The notes below the pieces were generated by a model. That model saw only the letters and a program-made list of their open reading frames with translations. It had not been told where the DNA came from and made no database searches. 64,000 nt of DNA. Source: Artemisia argyi (Eukaryota > Streptophyta > Magnoliopsida > Asterales > Asteraceae). This document shows, piece after piece, positions 60,826-64,000 of this stretch. Location of the stretch: assembly GCA_030686995.1 (NCBI GenBank), contig CM060709.1, forward strand, positions 271,177,913 to 271,241,912, written 5' to 3'. Positions within the stretch are counted from its first letter, which is position 1. Each line of letters begins with the position of its first letter. The position numbers and the translations under genes are program-made.

Positions 60826-61525
60826 GGGTGCGTTTGGTATTAGGGTGTGACAATCAAGGAATGGTTTGAATCATATTAGGGTGCGTTTGTTTTATGCTTT
60901 GGAATGGGTTTTAGGGGCCTCCGTATAAAAGATTTGTTTGGTTTGTGGTTTGGATTCAAAATAAGGAATTAATCTTTCAAAATTAATTCCCATCTAGTGG
61001 GGTGGGATTCACTTATTTTTTAGATGAGTCTCATACTTTACACTCTATCTCTCTCTTCATTATTATTAAAAAATAATATCTTTTTATAAAATCTTTTATA
61101 TAAAATACTTTTTTATCTAATTTAATTTTTCTCTCTCCATCATTAATTTTAATACAAAACCAAATCTAAATCCGAATCCAAATCCGAAATCCTCTACAAA
61201 CCAAACGCACCCTTATTAATTGTTTGATTTAAATTTTTTGTAATTAAAGTTAGCCCAGGAATCAAATATTGATTCATGTCAAGTAGGGTGACTTTCATAA
61301 ATCCAAACCTATAATTGAACCCGACATCAATGTTCACTCTCACAATCTATACATAAATTAATTATTAAAAAATAAAATCACCTTATTTTCTCTCAAATAA
61401 ATTATTTAACAACTATTAAAATAAATTTTTTATTAAAATGTTATTTTTTTCTCTTACCTCACTTTCTTTCATTTTAAACCGAATTCAAATCCGATTTCAA
61501 ATCCTTTTACAAACCAAACGGGCCC
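60826..61525. mobile_element. Outer Tourist-like MITE, split by an inner MITE
   Basis: Left end GGGTGCGTTTGGTATTAGGG; right end, read inwards, GGGCCCGTTTGGTTTGTAAA. The right side is followed by TTA (61526-61528); the left flank reads TTG, so the duplication is imperfect. About 363 bp remain once the inner element and one TTA are removed. Non-coding. Confidence 0.6.
60879..61212. mobile_element. Inner Tourist-like MITE
   Basis: 334 bp flanked by TTA on both sides (60876-60878 and 61213-61215), with 11-bp perfect terminal inverted repeats GGGTGCGTTTG that continue imperfectly. Non-coding, inserted in the outer MITE. Confidence 0.8.
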
Positions 61526-61528
61526 TTA

Positions 61529-62402
61529 ATTCTTTTACTCCATATAACATATACTCATATAGGTTAGTGAAGAAATATACTTTATTTAAGTTTATGGGTA
61601 AACTACATTAAAGTATTTTTATTATGAAACCATGAAAGTACATTTGTGAAAGTACGGATAAAGAGCATATATTTTTACTAGCCCGAAAAATTGATTAATT
61701 ATTTTACCATATTTTGTATTGATGAGCTTTAACAATAATTGTAAAAATACAGTGCTTTAGCATCTTGTTACTTAAAATCTGGAAAAGAGGGCCGACCTGA
61801 ATTTATTCCCTTCATTTGCTTTTTTACTCCACATAGGACAACGGATGATACAAGCTTTTAATGCAACGTGATTTATATTTCAGTACTAAGAATTCATCTT
61901 TCTAGTTGGATACAAATTCAAATTTTCATATGATATTATCCAAATTCTGCCCAAAGTTTCGATCTAGTCGAGTATTTGTTTACTGCATTGTTTGGAAAGC
62001 TTTTAGAGCCTAAAGAAAGGACTTTATAGACATTGGGCAAATTCATGTGTAATATTTCACAATATTTTTAATATATTAAAACCACTAAAAACCACAAAAC
62101 AACTTTGTTAACCATAATAAAATATAGACAAAAATACATCGTTGGTCTCTAAACTTTTCACGAAACATCACAGGGCATCTTAACTTTTTTTTAGTCGTCA
62201 GGCGTCCAAACAATGAGATTTTGAGGCTGAATGCGTCCATCAACAATAATTTACTGTTTTGTTTTGTTTTTAGTGAAGGGCATAACGGTCATTTCATATA
62301 TTTGAATTATTACTCATATAATTCTCCTCCTATACTCTTCTTCTTCCTCTAATCTTAGAAATTCAACTAATATCGTTTTACGTATGCTACAACACCTGCA
62401 AT
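61529..62402. other. Upstream region of the right-edge gene, nothing recognised
   Basis: AT-rich; includes a phrase 'ggtctctaaacttttcacgaaa' of a type common in dispersed plant repeats (near 62143). No clear promoter could be assigned because the gene's first exon is unknown. Confidence 0.4.
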
Positions 62403-62588
62403 CTTTTTCATATATTTGAGAACGATTTGTACAATGATCTGGAAGATGTATCTTCAATAGGAGTTGGGACTAATATGTATTTTATAGATAAGGTTCAACA
62501 ATTCTTAATTAACAGAACAGTAGGAAACATAATTAGACAGCACACTGGTAAACCGTGGAAGCATCAAAGTATCTCTACTGGACCAAGC
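62403..62588 (+). other. Candidate upstream exon of the right-edge gene
   Basis: An open stretch reading ENDLYNDLEDVSSIGVGTNM and then FIDKVQQFLINRTVGN has protein-like texture. TAA follows at 62589-62591, immediately before a GT (62593). A GC donor after 62586 would join it in phase to the exon at 62713, but it is a poor consensus. It may be an exon of the same gene, of a separate truncated gene, or chance. I do not recognise the peptide. Confidence 0.3.
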
Positions 62589-62712
62589 TAAGGTAGCCGT
62601 ATATGCTTATTTGTAATTTTTACTATATAAGGTTCTGTAAAATGTTTATGTTTTACACTTTTACCTCTTCTAGTGAGTATATTATTGTCATCTGATCTAA
62701 TGGTGCCTGCAG

Positions 62713-63885
62713 ACCCACAAGTATCTTCATCAAAGAACTCTAATGAACAAGCAGATAAGCCGCCTGCAGAGTCAAAACCAAGGGCTTCTTCCTCAAGCAA
62801 GGTTAATTTAGCTAATCTTAATTTTATGTATTGAGCAATGTATTTGAAATGTTAGTAGCACTGAATTTTTTTGTATGTGATATCTGAAACAGGCGGCTCA
62901 TAAGCCTGCTAAAAAAGAGTTTTCGACTTCTGAAGTGAAGAAATGGGCAATAGATGACATGAACAAGACGATATTGTGGTTGGACAGTCAAGAAGAAAAG
63001 GTAAGCAAAATTGGTCTTTTGTGTTTGTAGTTGCAGTGCAATAAGACTGAGCAACCCCCCCCCCCCCCCTTCCCACCCCCCAAAAAAAGGGAAATAAGCA
63101 TTTACTCATTCGTGTACATTACACAGCCTGATCCAAGTGAGATGAAGAAGATAGCATCCGAAGGAATCTTGACGTGCTTGCAGGATGCCATAGATTCTCT
63201 TAACAAGGGAGAGGTATGAAATTTATTAGCGAGTTTTCTAGTAAATTTTTGAAGAACCCATGCTTGGAGCATATAGGAATATTGCATAAATAGTACCATG
63301 CTTTAGTCTGATTTCCGAGAAAGGTAACAAATTCTCAAAAGTTCTCATTTAGTGTAATCTTGTAACTTAACTGGTTCTAATATGCCACACCAGGAAAAAT
63401 AACGTATGCGATCTGCCCTTTTCTAGTGTACGCTGTCACCTTTAAAAAATGGGTGGAAAACATACAACTTGCATGCTATGAATCCAAAATCTCCCAACTT
63501 CTATTTTTATTCAATAACTCGTGACCATCAAAATTTTCTTTAATTTTTGGCCTTCTAATATTGGTGTTTATAGGGCTTGGGAAAAATAATTGAAGAGTGG
63601 AGTTTTGTCCCACGGGTTGTTGAGGAGTTGAACAAGCTTGACACAGCCGAAGAGAGTCCAAATTCCACTTCTAAAAAAGACATCTACCACCAAGCTATCG
63701 TCTGCAAGCGAACCTACGAATTTGAGGTTGGCAATTTGAAAGATGACATAAGCGATAAGAATAAACGACCAAAGATAGAAAAAGGCAAAGAAACCAAAAA
63801 TTATGACAGTGATGATACAATCGAGATGACAAAAGATGAAATAAAGGAAGCATTTGATAGTGTTGCATCTAGCATTGTAAAATAA
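62713..63885 (+). CDS. Host gene, terminal exons of an unrecognised protein
   Basis: Four exons with GT-AG introns give a continuous frame of about 197 residues to the stop TAA at 63883-63885: 62713-62801, 62893-63000, 63127-63213 and 63574-63885. Acceptors are TGCAG, AACAG, CACAG and TATAG; the last three junctions are phase 0. The protein opens Ser/Lys-rich (PQVSSSKNSNEQADKPP), then a helical conserved-looking core (SEVKKWAIDDMNKTILWLDS; EMKKIASEGILTCLQDAIDS; GKIIEEWSFVPRVVEELNKL), and ends in a charged tail with a basic, nuclear-signal-like KNKRPKIEKGKE. Exons are small and GC-richer than the introns, unlike any element here. Intron 2 contains a C-rich run (63054-63068). The 5' end is not determined, and I cannot name the function. 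Confidence 0.7.
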
Positions 63886-64000
63886 CGATAACCACTTTGA
63901 TCATAGTTAGTTCTAACTTCTAAGCTGTTGCATGTTCTTTTCATGGTTATAAGATTACTTTGTATTATCTGCAAATAGGAAAGTTGTTCTTTTGTTTCCT
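63886..64000 (+). other. Probable 3' untranslated region of the right-edge gene
   Basis: Sequence after the stop, AT-rich, without further coding signal before the window ends. No unambiguous AATAAA signal is seen. Confidence 0.4.

Overview
This window is plant nuclear DNA, almost entirely transposable elements, with the 3' end of one apparently ordinary intron-containing gene at the right edge. Several element-encoded proteins resemble, from memory, repeat proteins abundant in daisy-family (Asteraceae) assemblies, especially tribe Anthemideae (Tanacetum, Chrysanthemum, Artemisia). That assignment is inference; nothing bacterial, CRISPR-like, organellar or rRNA/tRNA was recognised.

Left flank (1-13.6 kb): a 5'-open fragment of an Athila/Tat-type Ty3/gypsy polyprotein (protease, RT, RNase H, start of integrase) breaks off near 3452 into a degenerate LTR-like sequence. 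A solo LTR (3820-6755, target duplication GGAGC) sits in that sequence. Then follow (TA)50, a Tourist-like MITE (9677-10041), a poly(A)-tailed retroposon-like fragment, a 56-bp tandem duplication and a decayed PIF/Harbinger transposase (about 12.44-13.01 kb).

Centre (13584-59751): one 46-kb nest. Element B, a chromovirus-like gypsy on the minus strand flanked by CTATC, is the outer shell. Inside its 3' LTR is element C, a pol-less Sirevirus-like copia on the plus strand. C contains element E (22306-28949, plus, duplication ATACA), a gag-less and pol-less element with one ORF. C's 3' LTR was hit by element D (minus, copia, RT deleted), and D was hit by element F (33599-45624, minus, duplication GAACA), which has 4.2-kb LTRs and a zinc-knuckle-rich ORF. 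The right-hand ends of C and D and the pol region of B are missing, so a large deletion joined D to B near 53.0-53.3 kb.

Right flank (59757-64000): microsatellites, a cluster of MITEs in which one is nested inside another (60826-61525), then the terminal exons of a plus-strand gene of unrecognised function (62713-63885).

Working relations: C, E and F carry no polymerase, so they can only have moved using enzymes from relatives. E and F share a tRNA-Asp-type primer site with the Athila/Tat class to which the fragment at the left edge belongs. C encodes an intact Gag-like protein and a second intact ORF behind a promoter-like palindrome that is also found in its LTR. The most unusual features are this duplicated promoter module, the conserved non-Gag ORFs of E and F, repeated polypurine-tract-like motifs in four elements, and an E-versus-C age paradox that CpG decay can explain.
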